From: Akkermansiaceae bacterium
GTDB taxonomy: Bacteria > Verrucomicrobiota > Verrucomicrobiia > Verrucomicrobiales > Akkermansiaceae
Assembly (NCBI GenBank): GCA_903827375.1
Contig: CAIKHZ010000177.1
Coordinates: 1-63,243 of the forward strand
Direction of reading: 5' to 3'
DNA length: 63,243 nt
Shown: piece after piece, positions 8,661 to 17,670 of the stretch
Position numbering within the stretch: position 1 is the stretch's first letter
How the letters are laid out: every line of letters starts with the position of its first letter
Notes under the pieces: model-generated
What the model was told of the DNA's origin: nothing
Database searches by the model: none
What the model saw: the letters and a program-made list of their open reading frames with translations, nothing else
Made by a program: the position numbers and the translations under genes

Positions 8661-9590
8661 ATGATCGGCGCGATGCTCCGATCTAACATAAACCGAGCCA
8701 ACCTCACCCGCTATGCTTGGATTTCCATTGCGGCGGCGCTCGTGACGATTGCATTGAAGAGTGCGGCATTTTACCTAACAGGCTCAGTGGGATTGCTCTC
8801 CGACGCCTTGGAGTCGCTGGTGAATCTGATGGGTGGGATGATGGCCTTGGCGATGTTAACGATTGCCGCGCGACCGGCTGACGATGATCATGCATACGGC
8901 CACAGCAAGGCGGAATATTTTTCCAGTGGGGTGGAAGGAGCGCTGATTTTGGGGGCGGCGCTGAGCATCGGATTGACGGCGGTGCCGCGCTTGTTTCACC
9001 CGCAAGCCCTCGAACAAGTGGGGCTCGGGCTGGCGGTCTCGATGGTGGCGGCCCTCATCAATCTCGGGGTGGCGTTGCTGCTGCTGCGGGTCGGCAAGAA
9101 GTATCACTCCATCACCTTGGAGGCCAATGCCCATCACCTGCTAACGGATGTATGGACGTCGGTGGGCGTACTCGTCGGAGTGGCCGCCATGGTGCGCAGC
9201 CACTGGCTGTGGCTCGACCCGGTGGTGGCCCTGCTGGTGGCGGCCAACATTTTATGGACGGGTTCAAGGATCCTTTGGCGCTCGATCTGCGGGCTGATGG
9301 ATCTGGCGCTGCCAGCGGCAGACTTGGCGGCGGTGCGCGAGGTGCTCGACGTCTATCAAAAAGAGGGCATCCAGTTTCATGCCCTGCTCACCCGCCAAGC
9401 CGGAGCTCGCAAGTTCATTTCGATGCACGTTCTGGTGCCTGGCACATGGACGGTGCAACACGGCCACGAACTGCTTGAACGCATCGAATACGATATACGG
9501 GCAGTCATCCCTAACAGCACGGTCTTCACCCACCTTGAGTCGCTAGACGACCCCGCGTCGTGGGCCGACGAAATGTTAGATAGGAGCTGA
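8661..9590 (+). CDS. cation diffusion facilitator (CDF) metal exporter
   Basis: The 309-residue protein has six predicted membrane segments and a C-terminal cytoplasmic domain (from about 215). Metal-site motifs are visible: SDALESLVN in the second helix, DDHAYGHSKAEYFSS in the loop after it, and HHLLTDVWTS in the fifth helix (HxxxD). CDF proteins export Zn, Fe, Mn or Co in exchange for protons. The metal cannot be assigned from these motifs. The start could also be the ATG at residue 5. It stands alone between the primase-helicase gene and a convergent fucosidase. Confidence 0.93.
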   Translation: MIGAMLRSNINRANLTRYAWISIAAALVTIALKSAAFYLTGSVGLLSDALESLVNLMGGMMALAMLTIAARPADDDHAYGHSKAEYFSSGVEGALILGAALSIGLTAVPRLFHPQALEQVGLGLAVSMVAALINLGVALLLLRVGKKYHSITLEANAHHLLTDVWTSVGVLVGVAAMVRSHWLWLDPVVALLVAANILWTGSRILWRSICGLMDLALPAADLAAVREVLDVYQKEGIQFHALLTRQAGARKFISMHVLVPGTWTVQHGHELLERIEYDIRAVIPNSTVFTHLESLDDPASWADEMLDRS

Positions 9591-9615
9591 CGAACCGGGC
9601 GACCGGAGGAAGAGG

Positions 9616-9634
9616 GTTCCGCAGGATGCGGAAC
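9616..9634. terminator. hairpin between convergent genes
   Basis: GTTCCGCA-GGA-TGCGGAAC is a perfect 8-bp stem with a 3-nt loop in the 95-bp gap between the convergent CDF and fucosidase genes. There is no T-run, so it may be a weak bidirectional terminator or part of a dispersed repeat (the next bases read AGCGGGACGCCGG). Confidence 0.4.
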
Positions 9635-9685
9635 ACAGCCAGCGGGACGCCGGAACTCCCCAAATGATTGCGCGGGCCCAAAGCG

Positions 9686-11440
9686 TCAGTGCTCCGGAAC
9701 GAGGATCACCTTGCGGCAATTGATAGGATTCCAACCTTCCGCGACAGGGCGCAATGTGAGAGTGCCCCTGATGCCTTTGGTGAGGGTGACTTCACCGACC
9801 CGGCCTGTTTGATAGGTGGTATAATCGGCGGTTTTTGGCACGGAATAGGCGAGGTTGCCTACGCCTTGGAATTTGAGCACGGCACCGGCGGAAGGCGCGG
9901 CGGTCTCGATGAGCACGGCGAATTTGCCATCGTGATCGGCGCACAGATCCCAAGAGACGATATCGCCCGGATCGTACCAATAGCCGATGTTATTGGTTTT
10001 GTCCTTTTGTTCGACGCGGATTTGTTTGCCGAGGAGGATGGAGTCGGTGGCGAGCAGGGTGATATTGCCATCCTTGCCGGGTCCGATCGCGACACTGGTC
10101 ACTTCGGGTTTGCCTTGAATGAGAACCTTGAGCGTCGAGCAAATGGCGTCCGGGGCAGCTGCAGGCACACTTAACAGCGGGCCGTTGGGGGATTTTTCGA
10201 AGACCAGCGAGCCTCTACCGGCAAGCAAAGTGGCTTCCTTGATCGGGTTGGCAAGACCGGGAATGAGCAACTTGCCATCGGCTGGCCAATTGAGGACATG
10301 CAGGTAGAGAATGGTATCGGCACCGGCATCCTTGACGGTGCAGCGGCCCCATGGGAGGCTCTTGAAGGGAGTGCTGCGCGTGCCGTAGATGCTTTCGCCA
10401 TTGACCTTCATCCACGCGCCGACGCCCTTGAGGAGTTGGATGGATTCAGCAGGAATCTCGCCCTCGGCGGTGGGGCCGACGTTGAGCAGGTAATTGCCGC
10501 CCTTGCTGGTGATATCCACCAGATTGGTGATGATGGTGGACAATGGCTTCCAATTGTGGTCGTCGCTCTTGAAGCCCCATGTGTCGTTCATGGTCATGCA
10601 AGTTTCCCAATCGCGGCCGGGAAAACCGGTGGCCGGGATTTCCTGTTCGGGCGTCTCAGTATCGCCGGGATAACCGCCACCCAGGCGGTTGTTATGAATG
10701 ATGCCGGGGCGCAGCGCGAGGAGCTTGGCAAACTTGGCCGCCCGCGGTGGGGTCATCAGGTGGGGCGTGTCCCACCACAGCACATCCGGTTGATATTTCG
10801 TTAGAATCTCAGTGACTTGAGGGACCGCCACGGCGTCGATGTACGAGTCGAAGGCACCTTTTTGGGCTTCGTCCCAGCCACCACCATCCAGCATTTCGGC
10901 CTTGGCACCTCCGGGATTATTCCAGTCTTGTGCCTGCGAATAATAGAGGCCGAATTTCAGGCCCTGAGCCCTGGCGGCGGTCGCCAGCGGGGCGAGCAGG
11001 TCCTTTTTCCATGGCGTGGCTTCAACAACATTCCACTTGCTAGCAGAACTCGGAAACAAGGCAAATCCATCGTGATGCTTGGCCGTGATGATCATGTAGC
11101 GCATGCCAGCCTCCTTGGCCAAGGCCGCCCAGGCAGCGGGCTCATATTTGCTGGGGTTGAAACGCTGCGCAAACCCACGGTAATCACGAACTGGGATTTT
11201 GGCATTCCACATGATCCACTCGCCGATGTCGCCGACCGGCTTGCCCTTGTAGGATCCGGCTGGCACCGCATACACGCCCCAATGAATGAACATGCCAAAT
11301 TTCGCCTCGCGCCACCAATTCATCCGCCCATCGCGCTGAGCCTGCGTCTCGTTGGCGTAAGGGTCGCCCTCCAGCGCCCGCGCCCCAGACACCAACACCG
11401 CCAGCAACAGCAGTGCGGATTGAAAAATTTTGTTAGCCAT
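9686..11440 (-). CDS. secreted alpha-L-fucosidase, GH29
   Basis: The 584-residue product has a signal peptide (about 1-22, hydrophobic LLLLAVLVSGARA) and a GH29 catalytic barrel. GH29 motifs are WWREAKFGMFIHWGVYAVPAG, MIITAKHHDGFALF, KFGLYYS and PDVLWWDTP, whose Asp (residue 224) is the expected nucleophile. YLLNVGPTAEGEIP closes the barrel, and about 200 C-terminal residues form beta-rich accessory domains. It releases terminal L-fucose from glycans, probably in the periplasm or outside. It is divergent from metH with a 154-bp gap. It is longer than and only distantly similar to the second fucosidase at about 20 kb. Confidence 0.95.
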   Translation of the reverse strand: MANKIFQSALLLLAVLVSGARALEGDPYANETQAQRDGRMNWWREAKFGMFIHWGVYAVPAGSYKGKPVGDIGEWIMWNAKIPVRDYRGFAQRFNPSKYEPAAWAALAKEAGMRYMIITAKHHDGFALFPSSASKWNVVEATPWKKDLLAPLATAARAQGLKFGLYYSQAQDWNNPGGAKAEMLDGGGWDEAQKGAFDSYIDAVAVPQVTEILTKYQPDVLWWDTPHLMTPPRAAKFAKLLALRPGIIHNNRLGGGYPGDTETPEQEIPATGFPGRDWETCMTMNDTWGFKSDDHNWKPLSTIITNLVDITSKGGNYLLNVGPTAEGEIPAESIQLLKGVGAWMKVNGESIYGTRSTPFKSLPWGRCTVKDAGADTILYLHVLNWPADGKLLIPGLANPIKEATLLAGRGSLVFEKSPNGPLLSVPAAAPDAICSTLKVLIQGKPEVTSVAIGPGKDGNITLLATDSILLGKQIRVEQKDKTNNIGYWYDPGDIVSWDLCADHDGKFAVLIETAAPSAGAVLKFQGVGNLAYSVPKTADYTTYQTGRVGEVTLTKGIRGTLTLRPVAEGWNPINCRKVILVPEH

Positions 11441-11529
11441 ACCGGCCTTTACGCGGCTGCCGGGGGGATTTTTGCAGGCATTGCGAGAAATCCTCTGAAT
11501 TCTCAGGGTGCCGAGCGCTAAATTTTCCC

Positions 11530-11553
11530 ATCATCATATCCGGATAAGATGAT
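11530..11553. promoter_or_regulatory. 24-bp near-perfect palindrome, candidate operator for split metH
   Basis: ATCATC-AT-ATCCGGAT-AA-GATGAT is symmetrical at 11 of 12 base pairs and lies in the divergent gap, 7 bp upstream of the -35 box of the metH promoter. It has the size and symmetry of a dimeric repressor or activator site. The regulator is not known. A methionine- or SAH-responsive factor is a guess from position only, and the site could equally serve the divergent fucosidase. Confidence 0.5.
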
Positions 11554-11560
11554 TTGTCCC

Positions 11561-11588
11561 TTGCATGATTTGAGAAAGCGGGTATGCT
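11561..11588 (+). promoter_or_regulatory. sigma70-like promoter of metH N-terminal gene, leaderless
   Basis: TTGCAT (11561-11566), a 16-bp spacer and TATGCT (11583-11588). The ATG is at 11595, six bases past the -10 box, so transcription should begin at or next to the start codon, giving a leaderless mRNA. Confidence 0.5.
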
Positions 11589-11594
11589 TGCGGC

Positions 11595-12689
11595 ATGCCT
11601 CAAGCGGACACCCCCACAGCCCTCCAGCAAGCCCTCACAGAACGTATCTTGGTTCTCGACGGGGCGATGGGCACGACGATCCGCAGCTACGGGCTAAGCG
11701 AGGGGGATGCCCGCAGCAGTCGATTTGCCAGCAATGACAAGGATTTGCTGAACAATGGCGACATTCTCTCGATCACCCGTCCGGAGGTGATCGGGGACGT
11801 ACACAAGCGCTTTTTCGAAGTGGGAGCGGACATTTGCGAGACGAACACATTTTCCGCGACGAGCTTGGCGCAGAGCGAGTTTTTCGTAGCGGATCCACGG
11901 GAGCGGGGCGGACGCAAGGATCCGGAATTTTACCAAAATATCTTGGAAAACCCGTTTCTCAACGACCTGGCCTGGGAACTCAACGTCGAGTCCGCCCGCT
12001 TGTGCCGCAAATGGGCCGATGCCATCGGCAGCGACAGCGGCCGGCGGCGCTACGTGGCTGGAGCCATTGGTCCGCTCACGGTTTCTCTGAGCAACTCGCC
12101 GGACGCCGACGATCACGGATTCCGGGTGGTAACCTTTGATCAGGTGCTAGCCGCCTATAAACTGCAAATCCGGGCGCTGATGGAGGGCGGTTGCGACATC
12201 TTGCTCATCGAAACCATCTTTGATTCACTCAACGCCAAGGCGGCGGCCGTGGCAGCCCTGGAGGTGTTCGACGAAACCCAATCGCAGCTGCCCATCATCC
12301 TCTCGGCGGCCGTCGGGCGAGGCGGTGAAACCATGATTTCAGCCCAAAAAGTCGAAGCGTTCTGGAACGCCTTCGCCCACGTAAAACCCTTGGCCATCGG
12401 CCTCAACTGCTCGCTCGGCCCGGACCTGCTGCGCCCCCACCTGGAGGAACTCGCCGCCTGCGCCTGCACCTGCATCTCCTGTTACCCCAATGCCGGCCTG
12501 CCCAATCCGCTCGCTCCCACCGGCTTCGACCTCAACCCCCAGCAAATGCACGATTTCATGGCTGACCTCGCAGGCTCCGGCTTGCTCAATCTGGCGGGAG
12601 GCTGCTGCGGCAACACCCCCGAGCACGTGGCCGCCATCGCCCGCGCCGTCAACGGCATCCCCCCACGGCAGGTGCCAGTGCTGGGGTAA
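11595..12689 (+). CDS. metH: methionine synthase, homocysteine-binding part (split MetH)
   Basis: The 364-residue product matches only the N-terminal homocysteine S-methyltransferase barrel of MetH. Motifs are LVLDGAMGTTIRSY, GADICETNTFSAT, VAGAIGPLT, LLIETIFDSLNAKAA, the zinc Cys in GLNCSLG, and the two further zinc Cys in GGCCGNTPEH. It transfers the methyl group from methylcobalamin to homocysteine. It ends cleanly after this domain, and the remaining domains are encoded by the next gene 198 bp downstream. Both halves keep their catalytic residues, so this looks like a working two-subunit enzyme and not a disrupted gene. Confidence 0.95.
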   Translation: MPQADTPTALQQALTERILVLDGAMGTTIRSYGLSEGDARSSRFASNDKDLLNNGDILSITRPEVIGDVHKRFFEVGADICETNTFSATSLAQSEFFVADPRERGGRKDPEFYQNILENPFLNDLAWELNVESARLCRKWADAIGSDSGRRRYVAGAIGPLTVSLSNSPDADDHGFRVVTFDQVLAAYKLQIRALMEGGCDILLIETIFDSLNAKAAAVAALEVFDETQSQLPIILSAAVGRGGETMISAQKVEAFWNAFAHVKPLAIGLNCSLGPDLLRPHLEELAACACTCISCYPNAGLPNPLAPTGFDLNPQQMHDFMADLAGSGLLNLAGGCCGNTPEHVAAIARAVNGIPPRQVPVLG

Positions 12690-12887
12690 GATAATCCGTT
12701 AGGGCGCAAATGATGCGAAGGAGCGCAAGAAAAAAACCTCAAGATTTCAATCAATCATATCGTTATGCCTATCAATTTTCGAACGGTGCGCCTCGCCGAT
12801 GGCATCAAGAGACTCGTCCACGACTTTGCAACCTAATCTTTACGCTCCCTCAACCTTTGATGCTTCGCGGTAACATTTTCTAACCTT
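12690..12887. other. gap between the two metH genes
   Basis: 198 bp without a clear gene. A tiny frame at 12765-12836 reads MPINFRTVRLADGIKRL and 6 more residues. Its composition looks protein-like, but it is too short to call and could be a relic. TTGATG near 12857 with TAACCT just before the downstream ATG is a possible but poor promoter. Confidence 0.3.
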
Positions 12888-15686
12888 ATGCCCACCATCC
12901 CTCACGCCCTGCGGCTATCCGGCAGCGAGGCCTACAACCACACCTCCGACAAGCGCTTCCTGATGATTGGCGAACGCGCCAACGTTGCCGGCTCTCCGCA
13001 ATTTGCCAAGCTCGTGCGGGCAGGCGACCTCGAGGCAGCAGTTGAAATCGCTCGCCAGCAAGTGGCCAACGGTGCCAACGTGATTGATATCTGCTTCGAT
13101 GACGGCCTGATCGATGGCAAGGCGATGATGACCCGTTTTCTGCACTTGCTACAGGGCGAACCGGATGTCGCTCGGGTGCCCATCATGGTCGATTCATCCA
13201 AGTGGGAAATCATTGAGGCCGGCCTCAAATGCCTCCAAGGCAAGGGCATCGTCAATTCCATCTCACTCAAAGAAGGCGAGGCCAATTTCATCCGCCAAGC
13301 CCGCCATATCATGCGTTACGGCGCTGCCGTAGTGGTCATGGCCTTCGATGAAAATGGCCAAGCCGCGTCCTACACCGAAAAAATCCGGATCTGTGAACGC
13401 GCCTACCGCCTGCTCGTCGATGATGTGGGCTTCAACCCGGATGATATCATCTTCGATCCTAACATTCTAACGGTCGCCACCGGCATCGACGAGCACAACA
13501 ACTACGCGCTGGATTTCATCAACGCAACGCGCTGGATCAAGCACAACCTGCCTGGAGCCAAAGTAAGCGGCGGGGTTTCTAACATTTCATTCGCATTCCG
13601 TGGCAACAACGCACTGCGCGAGGCGATGCACTCGGCGTTTCTCTATCACGCAACGCAGGCTGGCATGGACATGGGCATCGTCAACGCTGGCATGTTAGAA
13701 GTCTATGATGAGATTCCCAAGGAACTGCTCACCTGCGTCGAGGATGTGTTGCTCAACCGCCGCCCGGACGCCACCGAACGCTTGTTGGAACTCGCCGAAC
13801 AATTCAAGGGCCAGGGCGGGAAAAAACTCGAGGAAGACCTCAGCTGGCGAGACGACTCCGTGGAAAAGCGCCTGGAGCACGCCTTGCTCAAAGGCATCGA
13901 CCGCTACATTGATGAAGATACCGAAGCGGCGCGCCAGAAATATGGCCGGCCCCTCAAGGTGATCGAAGGTCCCTTGATGGACGGCATGGGAGTGGTCGGT
14001 GATCTCTTTGGTGCGGGCAAGATGTTTCTGCCGCAGGTGGTCAAATCGGCGCGTGTGATGAAGAAGGCGGTGGCTTGGCTAACACCTTTCATGGAGGCGG
14101 AGAAGGCGGAGTTTCTGGGTGCGGACATCGCTGCGGTACTCGAGGCAGACCCGTCACTCAGCGCTGAAGATGCCCTTCAACGAGCTCAGCGCGGGCGCTC
14201 CGCCGGGCGATTTCTCATCGCCACAGTCAAGGGCGACGTGCACGATATCGGCAAGAATATTGTTGGCGTGGTGCTCTCGTGCAATGGCTATGAGGTCACC
14301 GACATGGGAGTGATGGTGTCCTGCGATAAGATTCTTGAAAAAGCCCGCGAACTCGGCGCAGACGTCATCGGTCTGTCCGGCCTGATCACTCCGTCACTCG
14401 ATGAAATGGTCCACGTCGCCAAGGAAATGGAACGCGCCGGCATGAGCCTCCCCTTGCTCATCGGTGGTGCCACCACCTCCGCCGCACACACCGCCATCAA
14501 AATCGCCCAACATTATTCCGGCCCGGTGGTTCACGTGCTCGATGCCTCACGCTCGGTGCCAGCCACCACCTCGCTCTTGTCGAAGGAACGCCGCGACGCG
14601 TTCGTGGCGGAGAATCTATCCAAACAAGTGCGGCTTCGGGAGTCCTTTATCGCCGGCCCCAAAAAAGCCACCCTTACTCTAGCAGATGCCCGGGCTGCCA
14701 AACCGGTTTTCGATTGGGACACCTACATACCCCCGGTACCCTCGTTTCTCGGGACCCGCCTCTGCGGGCAGGCCACGGAAAGCGGCCCGGGCATGACGGT
14801 GGCGATGGAGCTTCGGGACTTGGTTGATTATATCGACTGGACGCCATTTTTTCACACCTGGGAGTTGCGCGGCGTCTGGGATCGCACGGCAGGCGTGCTC
14901 AAAACCAAAAATTCCGAGGCCGCAGTCGAGGCTGCCAAACTCCATCAGGACGCGCTGGCTTGGATCGAACGCATCATCAGCGACAACCGCTTCTTCGCCC
15001 GTGGCATCTACGGGTTCTTCCCAGCCAACTCGGACGGTGATGATATCATCGTGTGGACAAATGAATCGCGGACCGTGGAACGTACCCGCTTGCACAGTCT
15101 GCGGCAACAACTCGCCAAAGACTCCGGCAAACCCAACGTGGCCCTAGCCGATTGGGTGGCACCAGTCCCTCATCAGGATTACATCGGCGGCTTTGTCGTG
15201 GGGATTCACGGCGCGGATGAATTCGCCACAAAGTTGGAACTAGCCCACGACCCATACGGCTCGATCATGGTCAAGGCCATTGCCGACCGCTTCGCCGAAG
15301 CCTTTGCCGAGCGACTCCACCATCACGCCCGGGTCGAGTGGGGCTACGAAACAACCACTGAACTGACCCCGGAGCAACTGATCCATGAAACCTACCGCGG
15401 CATCAGGCCCGCCCCGGGCTATCCGTCGCAACCGGACCACACTGAAAAGCCATTGCTTTTCGACTTGCTAGACGCCACCGCTCGAAGCGGAGTTATGCTA
15501 ACTGAAAGTTGTGCCATGCATCCCGGCGCAGCCGTGTGCGGCCTGTATTTTTCCCATCCTGACAGTCATTACTTCGCCATCTCCGAGTTGCAGCAGGACC
15601 AACTCGAGGACTATGCCCGCCGCAAAGGCATCACCCTGGCCGCCGCAGAAAAGTGGCTCGGACCGTGGCTCGGATATTCCACATAA
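12888..15686 (+). CDS. metH: methionine synthase, folate/cobalamin/activation part (split MetH)
   Basis: The 932-residue product begins with the methyltetrahydrofolate-binding barrel ([45 protein letters not shown]). It continues with the cobalamin cap and Rossmann domains ([14 protein letters not shown] gives the lower axial His; [14 protein letters not shown]) from about residue 380, and ends with the AdoMet-binding reactivation domain ([31 protein letters not shown]). It is a complete MetH minus the homocysteine domain, which the preceding gene supplies. The stop codon abuts the stop of the convergent amidohydrolase with no spacer. Confidence 0.96.
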   Translation: MPTIPHALRLSGSEAYNHTSDKRFLMIGERANVAGSPQFAKLVRAGDLEAAVEIARQQVANGANVIDICFDDGLIDGKAMMTRFLHLLQGEPDVARVPIMVDSSKWEIIEAGLKCLQGKGIVNSISLKEGEANFIRQARHIMRYGAAVVVMAFDENGQAASYTEKIRICERAYRLLVDDVGFNPDDIIFDPNILTVATGIDEHNNYALDFINATRWIKHNLPGAKVSGGVSNISFAFRGNNALREAMHSAFLYHATQAGMDMGIVNAGMLEVYDEIPKELLTCVEDVLLNRRPDATERLLELAEQFKGQGGKKLEEDLSWRDDSVEKRLEHALLKGIDRYIDEDTEAARQKYGRPLKVIEGPLMDGMGVVGDLFGAGKMFLPQVVKSARVMKKAVAWLTPFMEAEKAEFLGADIAAVLEADPSLSAEDALQRAQRGRSAGRFLIATVKGDVHDIGKNIVGVVLSCNGYEVTDMGVMVSCDKILEKARELGADVIGLSGLITPSLDEMVHVAKEMERAGMSLPLLIGGATTSAAHTAIKIAQHYSGPVVHVLDASRSVPATTSLLSKERRDAFVAENLSKQVRLRESFIAGPKKATLTLADARAAKPVFDWDTYIPPVPSFLGTRLCGQATESGPGMTVAMELRDLVDYIDWTPFFHTWELRGVWDRTAGVLKTKNSEAAVEAAKLHQDALAWIERIISDNRFFARGIYGFFPANSDGDDIIVWTNESRTVERTRLHSLRQQLAKDSGKPNVALADWVAPVPHQDYIGGFVVGIHGADEFATKLELAHDPYGSIMVKAIADRFAEAFAERLHHHARVEWGYETTTELTPEQLIHETYRGIRPAPGYPSQPDHTEKPLLFDLLDATARSGVMLTESCAMHPGAAVCGLYFSHPDSHYFAISELQQDQLEDYARRKGITLAAAEKWLGPWLGYST

Positions 15687-17387
15687 CTAACGGGCATACA
15701 CACGCTGGCCACCGATGATGGTTTCAAGCACCTGCAAGCCGCGCAATTCCATCGGAGGTATAATGAGCGGGTTGCGATCCAAAATCACAAAATCAGCGAG
15801 CTTTCCGGCCTCAATGGAACCTCGGTCCTTGTCCTCAAAATTCTGCCATGCGGCTTCGCTGGTGACGCTTCGAAGGGCGTCGAGCGCTGGGATGGATTGT
15901 TCGAGGCCGAGCCCTTTACCGCTGGAAGTTACGCGGTTGACCGCTGTCCAGACCAACATCAGCGGGTTGACCGGGGTGACCGACGTATCGTTGTGAAGAG
16001 TGAAGTGCAAGTGATGCTGCAGCGCGCTGGCAAGCGGTGAGATCCTGGCGCCACGCTCAGGGCCGAGGAATATATCTCGGTGGCGGTCGCCCCAGTAATA
16101 GACATGGGCAACGAAGAACGAAGGCGACACGCCGAGCTGTTCCATGCGAGCGAGTTGATCATCACGCGCCGTTTGGCAGTGTTCAATGCGGTGGCGGGTA
16201 TCGGGGCGAGGAGTTGTCAGTTGCGCGGCGGCAAATGCTTCAAGAATATCATCGATGGCCGCATCACCATTGCCGTGAATCGCCACCTGCAAACCCTTCT
16301 GATGAAATTTACTGACCATCTGGATGAGTTCCTCACGCGGTCGGGATGCATACCCCAGATAGTCCTGCTTGCCCGCGGGTTGTTGGTAGTATGGCTTCGT
16401 TAGATAACCGGTGTACCCCTGAAGCGAGCCATCCTGGAGGATTTTAACTCCGGTTAGGTGAATGCGATCGGTTGCCGCCTTGAGAGTTGGCATAGGATCC
16501 GCAAATCGCCAGGCAACCAGCGCAGTGACGCGCAGATGCAACCTATCAGAAGCCACCGCCGCATCCAAATCGTGCAACGTCTCGGCGGAGGCCCCCGCAA
16601 TCACCGTGGTGGTGACACCCTGTGCCAGATAGCCGGTTTGTGCCTGACGAATTGCTGCCTGCCGTTGCTTGACCGTATAACCGGGTATGTGACGGCCCAC
16701 CAGCGAACCGCATTCCTCGAATACACCGTTGGGCTCGCCTGTTTGCTCGTCAAGGCGGATGCGGCCGCCACGCGGCTGAGCGGTGGCCTTGGTCACGCCG
16801 GCGATTTCCAGGGCCAGTGAGTTGGCGGCACCGAGGTGGCCTGAGATATGTGCGACCCACACCGGATGGCGGGTTGAGACGCGATCCAGATCGGCGCGGG
16901 TCGGGTGGCGCGCTTCTGCTAACAACGTGTCATCATAGCCCCAACCAAGGACCCACTGGCCCGGCGCAGTGGCATCCGCCTTGCGCTTGAGGGCGGCAAT
17001 CAATTCATCCATGTTGTGGACGGCACCGAGCGGCGGACTATTCAAATCGACTTGATACAGATCGTTTTCGCCGGCTTCCGGAAAGTGGTCGTGAGCGGCG
17101 TAGAAGCCCGGCAACAGCGTGTGGCCATGCAAGTCGATTCGTGAAAACCCGGGTTCCAGTCGCTCTGCAACCGCCGCTTGGGTGCCCACCGCGACAATTC
17201 GCCCGTTACGCACGCCCACAGCCTCGAAGGTAGAGCCGCGGGCGTCCATGCTAACGATTGTGCCGTTGCCATACAAGCAATCGGAGGCTTCGGCCATGGG
17301 TGCAAACAGCAGCAGACAACATGATAGAGCCACGCCCCACCCGACTGGAATGAGGGACAGGGGAGCAAACGAGAGGATCGAATTCAT
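15687..17387 (-). CDS. secreted amidohydrolase, YtcJ-like (amidohydrolase family 3)
   Basis: The 566-residue product (ATG 17387) starts with a long hydrophobic signal region ending around EASDCLYGNGTIVSMD. Amidohydrolase-fold motifs follow: GRIVAVG, LLPGFYAAHDHF (metal-binding His-x-His), GVKILQDGSLQGYTGYL, VAIHGNGDAAIDDILEA, HRIEHCQ and LHFTLHNDTSVTPVNPL. The C-terminus has GKLADFVILDRNPL, typical of imidazolonepropionase/YtcJ-type enzymes. It hydrolyses an amide or related bond in an unknown small molecule. The open frame extends to a TTG at 17402, but the ATG gives the normal start. The gene is convergent with metH. Confidence 0.9.
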   Translation of the reverse strand: MNSILSFAPLSLIPVGWGVALSCCLLLFAPMAEASDCLYGNGTIVSMDARGSTFEAVGVRNGRIVAVGTQAAVAERLEPGFSRIDLHGHTLLPGFYAAHDHFPEAGENDLYQVDLNSPPLGAVHNMDELIAALKRKADATAPGQWVLGWGYDDTLLAEARHPTRADLDRVSTRHPVWVAHISGHLGAANSLALEIAGVTKATAQPRGGRIRLDEQTGEPNGVFEECGSLVGRHIPGYTVKQRQAAIRQAQTGYLAQGVTTTVIAGASAETLHDLDAAVASDRLHLRVTALVAWRFADPMPTLKAATDRIHLTGVKILQDGSLQGYTGYLTKPYYQQPAGKQDYLGYASRPREELIQMVSKFHQKGLQVAIHGNGDAAIDDILEAFAAAQLTTPRPDTRHRIEHCQTARDDQLARMEQLGVSPSFFVAHVYYWGDRHRDIFLGPERGARISPLASALQHHLHFTLHNDTSVTPVNPLMLVWTAVNRVTSSGKGLGLEQSIPALDALRSVTSEAAWQNFEDKDRGSIEAGKLADFVILDRNPLIIPPMELRGLQVLETIIGGQRVYAR

Positions 17388-17514
17388 AGAAAATGGGGCC
17401 AACTTTTCGGTAGAGGATTTCGCCAGTGGCCGCCACAGTCAAGCAATTACCCTCCAGACAAACATTAAGAATTTCCGCTAAACCGAGAGGGCGCAAATCG
17501 TCTCTGAGTTCTAC

Positions 17515-17543
17515 TTGACAAGGGTTGTGATGGCGTCCAAAAT
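17515..17543 (+). promoter_or_regulatory. sigma70-like promoter for the Nramp gene
   Basis: A perfect TTGACA (17515-17520), a 17-bp spacer and CAAAAT (17538-17543). It leaves a leader of about 120 nt before ATG 17671, long enough for a regulatory element. I see no match to the yybP-ykoY or M-box riboswitch cores. Confidence 0.5.
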
Positions 17544-17670
17544 CAACGGAAGATTCCGGCTTTGTTGGATCTGCATCCAATTTCAGCGAGACCACTGACT
17601 ATCACAACCACCGCCAGCCGCAAACAGCCACCTTCAGCGATCCAAGTTCCACCCAATCCATTTATTATTG

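Noticed and set aside
17544..17670. yybP-ykoY or M-box riboswitch before the Nramp gene
   Set aside because: I could not find the conserved core bases of either class.
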